NCBI GenBank assembly: GCA_025362255.1 | Contig: JANYGY010000035.1 | Location: 1-36,550 of the forward strand | Length of the DNA stretch: 36,550 nucleotides | Reading direction: 5' to 3' | DNA from: Planctomycetales bacterium | GTDB taxonomy: Bacteria > Planctomycetota > UBA11346 | Shown here: positions 8,102 through 16,228 of the stretch, in pieces | How positions within the stretch are numbered: position 1 is the first letter of the stretch | Layout: every line of letters begins with the position of its first letter | Program-made: the position numbers and the translations under genes | The notes under the pieces: model-generated | The model's database searches: none | The model's input: the letters and a program-made list of their open reading frames with translations, nothing else | Told to the model about the DNA's origin: nothing

Positions 8102-11100
8102 ATGACCACCGCGCGCCATTGGACCGATTTTTTCGATGGGACCTCAATCAGCCGAGGTCTTGCTTTTGCCCGTGATAGCCGAGTGCGCATCGTCGCCGGG
8201 GGCGGTGACCGGGTGCGGGGGATGGTGACGGGAAATGGTGGCAATTATCGAGTCGAGGTACAGATCGCGGATCGAGAGGGGCTGCTCGCTTCGTCGATCA
8301 CCACCGAATGCACGTGTCCGGTGGGCATCGCCTGCAAGCACGGGGTCGCCTTGGTGGCGGTGCTTATGGGCATTCATCGCGGCGCAAAAAACTCGACCGC
8401 CCACAATGATGACGACGTCGACGATCCCGATCGCGTCCATCGTGACGACGAAATCGAGATGGAACGGATGCTCGCCTCCAGGATGGGCACGTTCTGGCAC
8501 AAGTCCTCGACGCGGCCGAGCAAGCCAACCGCGCCGGTCTCTCTTCCGGGCAGCGAAGTCGCGCCGCAGGTCGACCTGCTGCCAGCTGCGGCGAGCGATC
8601 ACCTGACCGAACGCTGGTTGGCGCGGGTGGCTCGATCCGAGGTCTCGAAAAATTCCGCTGACGTCTTGTTGGTGGCGCAATTAGGGGTGAATGACGGTGA
8701 ATGGCAGGTGAGCCCGGTGCTGCTCAAACGTAAAAAAAATGGCGAGTGGGGAGTGGGCAAGCGGCTCTCTCGTTGGGCAAGCGTGAGTGGTCAGGAAGAG
8801 CATGAGATCAATCAGCCCCTCTACGCGTTCAGCCACCGCGCCGCCACGTGGCAAAAGGAATTTGGAGGTGACGGATTCCTGTCGCTTGAGGTCGGCTGCA
8901 GCGCGCGGGATCTCGAACACGTGCTCGATGCAGGATTGCTGTTCGACGCGGATACCGCCGCCGGACCGTTGCGCCGAGGCGCCGAGCGCGCGGGACTTTT
9001 CCAGTGGGAAAAATCCGCCGGTGGATGGCAACTGCGGTTGGTGATTCCCGGCAGTCCGCAGGAGAATTCGCCGATCCTCTTGGACCCGGTGTGGTGGTGC
9101 AGCGGGCGGGAAATCGGCCCGGTGGCGTTGCCAGCCAGCGGCAGCGCGTTGGCCCAGATCCTGGCGATGCCCAGGATCCCGTTTGAACGCGTGGCCCAGG
9201 CGATGCCGTTCCTGCGCCGCTGGCTGCCAGATCTGGCGCCGCCAGAAGGGCTGCCTGAGATGGTCGTCCCGGTCCCGATTCTGCGGGTGTGGCAAGGCCC
9301 GGTGCGCTCGCTTGATCCACGTAAAGCGCAACGGCGCTTGGCGGACTTGGCGCTGGTGACCTTCCGCTATGGCCGGGCCGAGCTGCCCGCTGTGGGGTCG
9401 CCGATCCACGGTCGCGGTGGCAATCGAGTGGTTCGCCATCAAGCGGCGGAAATGCAGCGCTTGGCCGAGCTGGCGCGCGTCGGCATCGAGCCGGCGCAGC
9501 GCCCCGGCGGGTGGCTGGTCGAAGAGACCCGCCTCCCCAGCGGCACGCTCTTCATCGCCATCAACGGCCTGACCCCGGCGGGGCTGGTGGCATTGCAAGG
9601 CACCGGCTGGGATATTTCCGGGCGCGCGATCGCCGCGGTGCGGGTCACCGATCTCGGGCCGCTGCAGGCTGATGTCAGCTCGGCTGCAGGCGAGGATTCC
9701 AGCGCTGATGACGGCTGGTTCGATCTGACCCTGGGCACCGTGATCGACGGTCAGCGGATCGACTTGGTGCCTTTGCTGACGCCGCTGTTGCGCGGAGGGC
9801 CCGAGGTGTGGCGGCAGCTGCCGGTCGCCGACGGCGCGGTGCTGGTCACCCATGGTCATGACCAGGTGCTGCGCGTGCCGCTGTCGCTGCTTGAACATCT
9901 GCGCGAACATCTGCTGGCGCTGTTTGCCCGCGAGGCCAGTCCAACGTGGCGGTTGAACCAGTGGGACGCCGGCGTGCTCGCCGGACTCGATGGGCTGGGC
10001 GTCACGATCCTCGGTGGCGAGCGGTTGCGCTCGATCGGCGAAGTGCTCGCGTCGCCGTTGATCCCGGCCATCCCGCCGCCGGGTCTGCAGGGCGTTTTGC
10101 GTCCGTATCAGGCCGAGGGTCTGGCGTGGTTGCAGCGCTTGCGCGAGGTCGGGTTGGGCGGGCTGCTCGCGGATGACATGGGCTTGGGCAAGACCGTGCA
10201 GGTGATCGCCCATCTGCTCGCCGAGCAGACCGCGGGCCGGTTGGATCGTCCGTGCTTGGTGATCTGCCCGGCGAGCCTGATCGGCGTCTGGCGGCGCGAG
10301 CTGGAGCGTTTTGCCCCGTCGCTGATTCCGCGCGTGCTGCATGGGCTGAGGAGGGATCAATCGTCCTTGATCGCCGGGGTCGTCGGCATCACCACCTATG
10401 CGACGTTGCAGCGCGACATCGACGGCCTGGAGAAAATTCCCCTGCACGTCGCCATCTGCGATGAAGCGCAAGCGGTCAAAAACGCCGGCGCGAAAAGTGC
10501 CCAGGCGATCAGACGCCTCGACGCGCGCCAACGTCTGGCGCTGACCGGCACGCCGATGGAAAACCATCTCGGCGAATTGCACGCCCAGGTGACGTGGGTC
10601 GCCCCCGGGCTCTTCGGCTCGCGCGCCACCTTCGAGACCCACTACGTCAAGCCGATCGCCGCCGGTGATGCCACGCGCGGCGATCTGCTGCGGCGGCGGC
10701 TGAAGGCGGTGCTCTTGCGGCGGACCAAGGAACAGGTCGCCCCGGAATTGCCGCCGCGCAGCGAAAGCGTGGTCAGCGTCGAACTCGGCCAGCCTCAGCG
10801 GCGTTTGTACGAGGCCATCCGCCTGGCGATGGACTCGCGCATCCGCGAGGTCATCCGCGACAAGGGCCTCGCGCGCAGCCGAATCGAAGTCCTCGAGGCC
10901 CTGCTGCGGTTGCGCCAAGTCTGCTGCGATCCGCAATTGCTGGGCACCGCTGCCGGGCGTGCCTGCACCGAATCCGCCAAGCTCGATTGGCTGAGCGAGC
11001 AGGTGCCGACGATGATCGAAGACGGTCGGCGGGTGCTGTTGTTTTCACAGTTCACCAGTTTCCTCGATCGCATCGAAGAGGTCGTGCTCAAGCCTGCGAA

Positions 11101-11491
11101 TGTCTCGTACCAGCGCCTCGACGGTCAGACCCGCAATCGCCAAGAACTGGTCGACACCTTCCAGGCCGGAACGGTGCCGCTGTTTCTGCTCAGCCTCAAA
11201 GCCGGCGGTACGGGCCTGACGTTGACTGCCGCCGACACCGTGATCCTGGCGGATCCGTGGTGGAACCCCGCCGCCGAAGCCCAGGCCGCCGATCGCGCCC
11301 ATCGCATTGGTCAGGACAAGCCGGTGTTCATCTATCGACTGGTCGCCAGCGGCACGATCGAGGAAAAAGTCCTGGCGCTGCAAGCCTCGAAAAAAGCGCT
11401 CGCTGATGCGTTGTTCGATGAAACCGGGCAGAGCCTCGGTCAGTTGACGCCAGAAGACCTGAGTGCTCTCCTTGCGCCGATGACGTCGTAA
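8102..11491 (+). CDS. SWIM zinc-finger SNF2-family helicase (DEAD/DEAH-box ATPase)
   Basis: 1129 residues from this start. An N-terminal SWIM finger, CTCPVGIACKHG (about residues 69-81), is followed by a long family-specific middle region. The SNF2 motor comes next: motif I DDMGLGKT (about 690-698), motif II DEAQ (about 786), LTGTPMEN, LLFSQFTSFLDRI, LKAGGTGLTL and motif VI DRAHRIGQ (about 1065). These ATPases translocate on double-stranded DNA and remodel protein-DNA complexes or RNA polymerase; the bacterial SWIM type is poorly characterised. The frame is open to an ATG at 8024, but that codon lies inside the palindromic repeat. The conserved N-terminus (HWTDFFDGTSISRG) begins just after 8102, so 8102 is preferred. 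No restriction or methylase gene adjoins. Confidence 0.9.
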   Translation: MTTARHWTDFFDGTSISRGLAFARDSRVRIVAGGGDRVRGMVTGNGGNYRVEVQIADREGLLASSITTECTCPVGIACKHGVALVAVLMGIHRGAKNSTAHNDDDVDDPDRVHRDDEIEMERMLASRMGTFWHKSSTRPSKPTAPVSLPGSEVAPQVDLLPAAASDHLTERWLARVARSEVSKNSADVLLVAQLGVNDGEWQVSPVLLKRKKNGEWGVGKRLSRWASVSGQEEHEINQPLYAFSHRAATWQKEFGGDGFLSLEVGCSARDLEHVLDAGLLFDADTAAGPLRRGAERAGLFQWEKSAGGWQLRLVIPGSPQENSPILLDPVWWCSGREIGPVALPASGSALAQILAMPRIPFERVAQAMPFLRRWLPDLAPPEGLPEMVVPVPILRVWQGPVRSLDPRKAQRRLADLALVTFRYGRAELPAVGSPIHGRGGNRVVRHQAAEMQRLAELARVGIEPAQRPGGWLVEETRLPSGTLFIAINGLTPAGLVALQGTGWDISGRAIAAVRVTDLGPLQADVSSAAGEDSSADDGWFDLTLGTVIDGQRIDLVPLLTPLLRGGPEVWRQLPVADGAVLVTHGHDQVLRVPLSLLEHLREHLLALFAREASPTWRLNQWDAGVLAGLDGLGVTILGGERLRSIGEVLASPLIPAIPPPGLQGVLRPYQAEGLAWLQRLREVGLGGLLADDMGLGKTVQVIAHLLAEQTAGRLDRPCLVICPASLIGVWRRELERFAPSLIPRVLHGLRRDQSSLIAGVVGITTYATLQRDIDGLEKIPLHVAICDEAQAVKNAGAKSAQAIRRLDARQRLALTGTPMENHLGELHAQVTWVAPGLFGSRATFETHYVKPIAAGDATRGDLLRRRLKAVLLRRTKEQVAPELPPRSESVVSVELGQPQRRLYEAIRLAMDSRIREVIRDKGLARSRIEVLEALLRLRQVCCDPQLLGTAAGRACTESAKLDWLSEQVPTMIEDGRRVLLFSQFTSFLDRIEEVVLKPANVSYQRLDGQTRNRQELVDTFQAGTVPLFLLSLKAGGTGLTLTAADTVILADPWWNPAAEAQAADRAHRIGQDKPVFIYRLVASGTIEEKVLALQASKKALADALFDETGQSLGQLTPEDLSALLAPMTS

Positions 11492-11547
11492 AAGGTGGCG
11501 CGGGGGAAGTCGTTAGGAAACCCGAAAACTGTTTATAGTTTCCATGC

Positions 11548-11880
11548 ATGAAAAGCGTCCACGTCGTCGGAGCGATCGCCGCCTGCGCGGCCACCGTTCA
11601 ACTCGGGTTGATCGGCTGGGCGACGGCGACCGGTGGCAGCGTGATCACCGCGCTTGCGACCATGGCCGAAACGCCGTGGGGCCTGACCACCATTGCGGAT
11701 CTGTACCTCGGTTTATTGGTCGTCGCCCTGTGGATCTCGCTGCTTGAGCGGTCGCTGTGGCGCGCTGCACCGTGGTGGCTGGGGTTGTTCCTGCTCGGCA
11801 ACCTGACCACCGCGGCGTATGTCGCGTGGCGCTGTTTTACCCGAGCGACGTTGCGCGATGCGTTGCTCGGCCCAGCCTAA
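11548..11880 (+). CDS. DUF1475 family small membrane protein
   Basis: 110 residues with three predicted membrane helices (about 5-27, 50-68 and 76-95). The loop ETPWGLTTIADLYLGLLVVA is the hallmark of DUF1475. Function is unknown; family members are commonly found beside lipid-modification and photolyase-cluster genes. It starts 56 nt after the SNF2 gene and 34 nt before the chalcone-isomerase-like gene, with which it probably forms an operon. No Shine-Dalgarno sequence is visible before the ATG. A TATAGT element at 11534-11539 lies only 8 nt upstream, so a nearly leaderless transcript is possible. Confidence 0.8.
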   Translation: MKSVHVVGAIAACAATVQLGLIGWATATGGSVITALATMAETPWGLTTIADLYLGLLVVALWISLLERSLWRAAPWWLGLFLLGNLTTAAYVAWRCFTRATLRDALLGPA

Positions 11881-11914
11881 ATCATCAACAATTTGTTCAT
11901 CAGGAATCACCATC

Positions 11915-12481
11915 ATGAATCGCCAACTCGTCATCATCCTGGCCGCCACGTTCTTCAGCGCCGGCGTGGTCCCCGCCGTCGAAGTCGCGGGCAAAGCCAT
12001 TCCCGATCTGGCGCAGGTCGGCAAGACCGATGTGCCGCTACGCGGCGCCGAACTGCTGAAATACAAATGGGTGATCTCGCTGTATGTCGCCGGTCTTTAT
12101 CTGCCGGCCGGCACCGAGGCGACTCCTGACGCCGCCGTAGCCGCCAGTCCCAAACGGCTGCTGATGCATTATTCACGGGATATCCCGCGTGAAAAAATGG
12201 TCGAAGCCACCGATGAGACGATCGGCCGCGGCTTGGCTCCGGTGCAGATTCAGGCCCTGCAATCGAGTTTGAAGACGTGGAATGCGCTCTATCCCGCCCC
12301 GCTTGAAAACGACGTGTTGACGTTCGACCACCTGCCCGGCGGCGTCCTGATCATGGCCCTCAACGGCACGGAAGTCGGGCGCCTGACCGATGAGAATTTC
12401 GCGCGGGCCTTGTTTTCGATCTGGATCGGCAAAGAGCCGGTCAAAGAAAGCCTGCGCGACGTCATCATCGGAAAAAAATAG
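11915..12481 (+). CDS. Chalcone-isomerase-like secreted protein
   Basis: 188 residues. The N-terminal signal peptide (NRQLVIILAATFFSAGVVPA) predicts export to the periplasm. The mature part follows the bacterial chalcone-isomerase-like fold: LRGAELLKYKWVISLYVAGLYL, then MHYSRDIPREKMVEA and a C-terminal LFSIWIGKEPVKESLRD. Bacterial members are not expected to act on flavonoids; fatty-acid binding is a common suggestion for the fold. The ATG at 11915 was chosen because the signal peptide starts there and AGGA sits nine bases upstream; the frame is open 96 nt further but reads polar and overlaps DUF1475. It ends 4 nt before the convergent SDR gene. Its neighbours suggest membrane-lipid handling or oxidative-stress defence. 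Confidence 0.82.
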   Translation: MNRQLVIILAATFFSAGVVPAVEVAGKAIPDLAQVGKTDVPLRGAELLKYKWVISLYVAGLYLPAGTEATPDAAVAASPKRLLMHYSRDIPREKMVEATDETIGRGLAPVQIQALQSSLKTWNALYPAPLENDVLTFDHLPGGVLIMALNGTEVGRLTDENFARALFSIWIGKEPVKESLRDVIIGKK

Positions 12482-12485
12482 TCCA

Positions 12486-13187
12486 CTATTTTGCGCGAAC
12501 CGTCCTCAATCCACCGTCGACCGCCAGCACCTGGCCAGTGATCCACGATGACGCGGGCGACAGCAACCAGGCGATGGCCGCGGCTTGATCATCAGGCGTT
12601 CCGAGCCGACCGAGCGGATGCATCGCGGTCACGGCTTTGCGGATCTGTTCGTTCGCGACCATCCCGGCGGTCAATGGCGTTTCGGTCAGCGCTGGAGCGA
12701 CGGCGTTGATGCGCAGACCGCTGGCGGCGTAACTTGCGGCCGCCGAGCGGACCAAGCCTTCGATGCCGGCCTTTGCCGCCGCGATCGCTTCATGATTGGC
12801 CAAGCCGAGGCCGGCAGCGACCGAACTGACGAACACCAGCGAGCCGCGCATCGGCACCTTGGCGAGGACCTGCAAAAGCAGGAAGGCACTGTCGAGATTG
12901 GTCGCCTGGACGCCGCGCCATTCAGCAAACGTCAGGCGATGAGCCGGCTTCAACAGCAGCGAGCCCACGCAGTGCGCCGCGCCATCAAGGGGTGGCCGCG
13001 TGCTGAGGAACGCCTCTAATTCAGCAGCTCCGGCCTCGGTCGTCAGATCTGCAGCCAGGCTCGGATGGCCAAGCGCACTGATCGTGGCGGCGGTACGGCC
13101 AACCAGGGTCAGCTCATGGCCCGCAAGATGGCTGATGAGCGTGCGACCGATGCCGCCGGCGGCACCAGTGATGAGATAATGGGCCAT
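12486..13187 (-). CDS. Short-chain dehydrogenase/reductase-fold protein lacking the catalytic Tyr
   Basis: 233 residues with the Rossmann signature TGAAGGIG (residues 7-14), AADL for the adenine pocket, NLDSAF, VFVSSVA and the C-terminal GQVLAVDGG. The expected Ser122 and Lys139 are present, but the position of the active-site Tyr (135) is Ile, in the segment NHEAIAAAKAG. A conventional hydride-transfer mechanism is therefore unlikely, although NAD(P) binding should be retained. Related Tyr-less SDRs occur in photolyase/Cfa clusters of Gammaproteobacteria, so this looks like a family trait rather than decay. It is transcribed away from folE across an 86-nt spacer and converges on the chalcone-isomerase-like gene. 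GGAGA lies upstream of its ATG. Confidence 0.85.
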   Translation of the reverse strand: MAHYLITGAAGGIGRTLISHLAGHELTLVGRTAATISALGHPSLAADLTTEAGAAELEAFLSTRPPLDGAAHCVGSLLLKPAHRLTFAEWRGVQATNLDSAFLLLQVLAKVPMRGSLVFVSSVAAGLGLANHEAIAAAKAGIEGLVRSAAASYAASGLRINAVAPALTETPLTAGMVANEQIRKAVTAMHPLGRLGTPDDQAAAIAWLLSPASSWITGQVLAVDGGLRTVRAK

Positions 13188-13222
13188 GGAAACTGTCTCC
13201 GTGTATTTGGTACTTGATGTGG

Positions 13223-13235
13223 CCGTTTTGAACGG
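13223..13235. promoter_or_regulatory. Palindrome in the SDR-folE divergent promoter region, candidate operator
   Basis: A perfect inverted repeat, CCGTT-TTG-AACGG, lies in the 86-nt spacer between the divergent SDR and folE starts. A TGATCG element follows at 13238-13243. The position suits a shared operator for the photoprotection genes, but the regulator is unknown and such a short palindrome could be chance. Confidence 0.3.
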
Positions 13236-13273
13236 TTTGATCGTTTTGTCGACCCCCCAATTCTGAGGATGCC

Positions 13274-13972
13274 ATGCGCCACAGCGACCACGTCAGTGAA
13301 TCAGAAGCCCCGGCGCTCGTCGCCGACACCGGACCTCGGCGGATCGCCATGCGCTTGCGCCTCGCCCGTCCGACCAGCTCGTTGCGTGACGTGAAACCTG
13401 TAATCGCCCCCAAGCCCGATCTCGTCCGGATGGCGGCCGCGGTGCGTGAATTGCTGTTGGCGGCAGGCGAAGATCCCACCCGTGAGGGCCTGCGCGATAC
13501 GCCGCAACGCGTCGCGAAAAGTTTCGCCGAACAGATCGCTGGTCTGCGCGATGACCCGGCGCGCCATCTCGGGCGGGTCTTCAGTTCGAGTTTCGATGGC
13601 GTCGTGCAGGTTCGCGGCATCGACTTTTCGAGTCTGTGCGAACATCACCTGCTGCCGATCGTCGGTCGCGTCCACATCGCCTATCTGCCACGCGCCGGGC
13701 AGGTGGTCGGGATCTCAAAATTGGCGCGCCTCGTCGACATTTATGGCCATCGCCCGCAAGTGCAGGAGCGCATGACCACTGACATCGTCGACGCGCTGGA
13801 GCGCCATCTCGATCCGCTGGGCATCGCCGTGCGGGTCGAGGCCGAACACATGTGCATGAAGGTCCGTGGCGTGCGCCGCGCCTGCGCCACGACCCTGACG
13901 GTCCTCCGCCGGGGTGTCTTCGCGGATCAGCCCGAGCGGTGGCCAGAGCTGGCGCAACTGCTCGCGCCATGA
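13274..13972 (+). CDS. folE: GTP cyclohydrolase I
   Basis: 232 residues. It converts GTP to 7,8-dihydroneopterin triphosphate, the first step of folate and pterin synthesis. Family motifs are GEDPTREGLRDTPQRVAKSF, SLCEHHLLP with the zinc ligands Cys122 and His125, VGISKLARLVDIY, and EHMCMKVRGV with the third zinc ligand Cys194. The first 40 residues are an extra, poorly conserved arm. TGAGG five bases upstream supports the ATG at 13274. The stop overlaps the next ATG (ATGA at 13969-13972), coupling it to the cryptochrome/photolyase. That pairing suggests an inducible pterin supply for a light-driven enzyme rather than housekeeping folate synthesis; this is inference. Confidence 0.95.
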   Translation: MRHSDHVSESEAPALVADTGPRRIAMRLRLARPTSSLRDVKPVIAPKPDLVRMAAAVRELLLAAGEDPTREGLRDTPQRVAKSFAEQIAGLRDDPARHLGRVFSSSFDGVVQVRGIDFSSLCEHHLLPIVGRVHIAYLPRAGQVVGISKLARLVDIYGHRPQVQERMTTDIVDALERHLDPLGIAVRVEAEHMCMKVRGVRRACATTLTVLRRGVFADQPERWPELAQLLAP

Positions 13973-15546
13973 GACTTTTTTTCGAGCGTTTGCGCGCCGT
14001 GCAGCCGCCAGTGACGGTACCGCGGCGGTGGATCTTCGTGCCCTATGATCAGCTCACCGATGCCATCGGCCCGCTCAGCGAGCAGCCGGCCAACGCGAGC
14101 GGCATCGTCCTGGTTGAAACGCCGGCGAAGGCCGCGCGGCGGCCGTATCATCGTCAAAAGCTCGCGATGATCCTGGCCAATCAGCGGCATTTCGCGCTCG
14201 AACAGGCGGCGCGTGGAGTAGCTGTGCATTACCTCGTCAACGATGCGGGCTACGCTGCCGCGCTCAGCGGATTTGCGCATCCGTTGACGATGATGGAAGC
14301 CGCCGAGCGCGAATTGCGGGTCGAGCTGCAACCACTTATTGCCAGCGGCGCGCTCCGCGTCGTGGCCCATGCCGGCTGGCTGACCAGCAGCGCGTTGTTT
14401 GCTCGCGTTCCTGCCCCACCTGCTTCGCCCTGGCGCATGGACGCATTTTACCGGCTCGCGCGCAGCACCAACGACGTCCTGATGGAGGACGGCAAACCGC
14501 GCGGCGGAAAGTGGTCATTCGATAGCGACAACCGCCAACCGTGGAAAGGCGATCCGCCCGCGCCCGAGCAGCTGCGCTTCGTCCCCGACGACATCACCAG
14601 CGAAGTCGGTGACCTCATCGCAACGCGTTTCGCCGAGCATCCGGGTACGCTCGATCTGACCACTCTGCCGGCGACAGCGGCCGATGCGCACGAGCTGTGG
14701 GAGTGGGCGAAAGCGCACTGCCTGCCGTGGTTCGGTCCGTTCGAAGACGCCATGAGCCGCCGTTCCAGTGGCTTGTTCCACACCCGCATCGCACCGCTGC
14801 TCAACCTTCATCGCCTACTGCCGCAACGGATCGTCGCCGAGGTGGCGCAGCTCGACCTGCCGCTCGCGTCGCAGGAAGGATTCATTCGCCAGATCCTGGG
14901 CTGGCGGGAATTCGTGCATCACGTCCACGTCGCCACGGATGGATTCCGGCATCTGCCGGGCAGCCCAGACGTCAGCCTGAATGCGAATTTCCTCAACAAT
15001 CACGAAGCCCTGCCAGCGACGTTCTGGCCCGGAGCACCAAGCGGGCTGGCGTGTCTCGATCGGGTCGTCGAAGACGTCTGGCGCGAAGGCTGGTCGCATC
15101 ACATCACGCGCTTGATGGTGCTGGCGAATGTCGCGCTGCTGTTGGATGTCGAGCCGCGCCAGATCACCGAGTGGTTCTGGATCGCGTACATCGACGCGTT
15201 CGATTGGGTGGTCGAGCCCAACGTCATGGCGATGGGCTCGTTCGCGGTTGGTGAGCTGATGACCACCAAGCCATATCTCGGCGGTGGGGCCTACATCAAC
15301 CGCATGTCCGATCATTGCCGGGCGTGTCGTTTCGATCCGGCGAAAAATTGCCCGGTCACCACTCTGTACTGGGATTGGTTCAGGCGGCATGGTGAGGTGG
15401 TGCGCCGCAATCCCCGCATGTCCACGATCGTCGCCGGGCACGCCAAACGCGGCCCGGCGAAACACGCCGCCGATCAGCTGCGCGCCTCGGCTATCCGCCG
15501 GATGTTGGCGGCTGGCGAGTTCCTCACTCCGGAAAGCCTGCCGTGA
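13969..15546 (+). CDS. FeS-type cryptochrome / (6-4) photolyase family protein
   Basis: 525 residues of the deoxyribodipyrimidine-photolyase-related class that binds FAD and a [4Fe-4S] cluster. The N-terminal Rossmann part shows ASGIVLVETPAKAARRPYHR and KLAMILANQRHFALE. The C-terminal FAD half includes FIRQILGWREFVHHV, WREGWSHHITRLMVLANVALL, FDWVVEPNVMAMGSFAVG and YINRMSDHC. Four Cys suit the cluster: Cys362, Cys450, Cys453 and Cys461. The spacing between the last two is shorter than in Agrobacterium PhrB. Members repair (6-4) UV photoproducts or act as blue-light receptors. It starts at the ATGA overlap with folE and ends overlapping the GTG of the ABC ATPase; the frame extends upstream inside folE, but that part is not homologous. 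Confidence 0.9.
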   Translation: MRLFFERLRAVQPPVTVPRRWIFVPYDQLTDAIGPLSEQPANASGIVLVETPAKAARRPYHRQKLAMILANQRHFALEQAARGVAVHYLVNDAGYAAALSGFAHPLTMMEAAERELRVELQPLIASGALRVVAHAGWLTSSALFARVPAPPASPWRMDAFYRLARSTNDVLMEDGKPRGGKWSFDSDNRQPWKGDPPAPEQLRFVPDDITSEVGDLIATRFAEHPGTLDLTTLPATAADAHELWEWAKAHCLPWFGPFEDAMSRRSSGLFHTRIAPLLNLHRLLPQRIVAEVAQLDLPLASQEGFIRQILGWREFVHHVHVATDGFRHLPGSPDVSLNANFLNNHEALPATFWPGAPSGLACLDRVVEDVWREGWSHHITRLMVLANVALLLDVEPRQITEWFWIAYIDAFDWVVEPNVMAMGSFAVGELMTTKPYLGGGAYINRMSDHCRACRFDPAKNCPVTTLYWDWFRRHGEVVRRNPRMSTIVAGHAKRGPAKHAADQLRASAIRRMLAAGEFLTPESLP

Positions 15547-16220
15547 ACCCTGCTGATGTGAAATCCGCGCTGACCTTCAACCGGGTGAGCAAATCGTTTG
15601 CCGGGCGGACGATCCTCAATGCGGTGGATGCCACGGTGAATCCCGGCGAAATCGTGGTGCTGCTCGGGCGCAGCGGCAGCGGCAAGTCGACCATCGTCAA
15701 CCTCGCGGCGGGCATGGAGCAGCCCGACAGTGGCAGCGTCGTGCTCGCCGGCCACCCGCTCGCGCAGGTGTCTGAGCGCGAGCGCACGCTGCTGCGCCGG
15801 CGCTCGGTCGGCTTGGTGTTCCAGGCGTTCAATCTGCTGCCCGAGTTGACGGTGTTTGAAAATGTACATCTGCGTCACGCCCTCGATGGCCGCGACGGGA
15901 CCAAAGAGGTCGAGGCAATGCTCGCAGAAGTCGGACTCGCGGGCCGCGGCGGTGAACATCCCGATCACCTCAGTGGCGGCGAGCAGCAGCGCGTCGCGGT
16001 CGCCGCCGCGCTGGTCCATCAACCGGCGTTGGTGCTGGCCGATGAGCCCACCGGTGCGCTCGATCAGGTGACCGCTGGAGTGATCGTCGACCTGCTCGTG
16101 CGTCTCACCCGCGGTCGTGGCGGGGCGTTGGTATTCGTCACCCACAATCCCGAATACGTGGCCATCGCCGATCGCGTATGGCGGCTGGATGACGGCCAAC
16201 TTTCTCAAGAGAGATCATAG
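15543..16220 (+). CDS. ABC transporter ATP-binding protein (LolD/MacB type)
   Basis: 225 residues. Walker A is GRSGSGKST (42-50), the Q-loop region is LVFQAFNLLPELTVFENV, the signature is LSGGEQQRV, and Walker B with the catalytic Glu is LVLADEPTGALDQ; the H-loop is VTHN. It is the lipoprotein-release/MacB-like type that powers extraction of lipoproteins or lipids from the outer face of the inner membrane. The GTG start overlaps the photolyase stop (GTGA), and the permease follows after 8 nt, so the three are one transcript. The direct partner is the FtsX-type permease that follows. Confidence 0.92.
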   Translation: MNPADVKSALTFNRVSKSFAGRTILNAVDATVNPGEIVVLLGRSGSGKSTIVNLAAGMEQPDSGSVVLAGHPLAQVSERERTLLRRRSVGLVFQAFNLLPELTVFENVHLRHALDGRDGTKEVEAMLAEVGLAGRGGEHPDHLSGGEQQRVAVAAALVHQPALVLADEPTGALDQVTAGVIVDLLVRLTRGRGGALVFVTHNPEYVAIADRVWRLDDGQLSQERS

Positions 16221-16228
16221 GAAAATCG

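Noticed and set aside
8681..10936. A 751-codon open frame on the minus strand inside the SNF2 gene
   Set aside because: Its protein is low-complexity, rich in Arg, Gln and His and without recognisable motifs; it is the complement of a strongly conserved helicase in GC-rich DNA.
13852..13968. Upstream start for the photolyase within folE
   Set aside because: The extension overlaps the conserved zinc-binding end of folE in another frame; the ATG at 13969 fits the family N-terminus.
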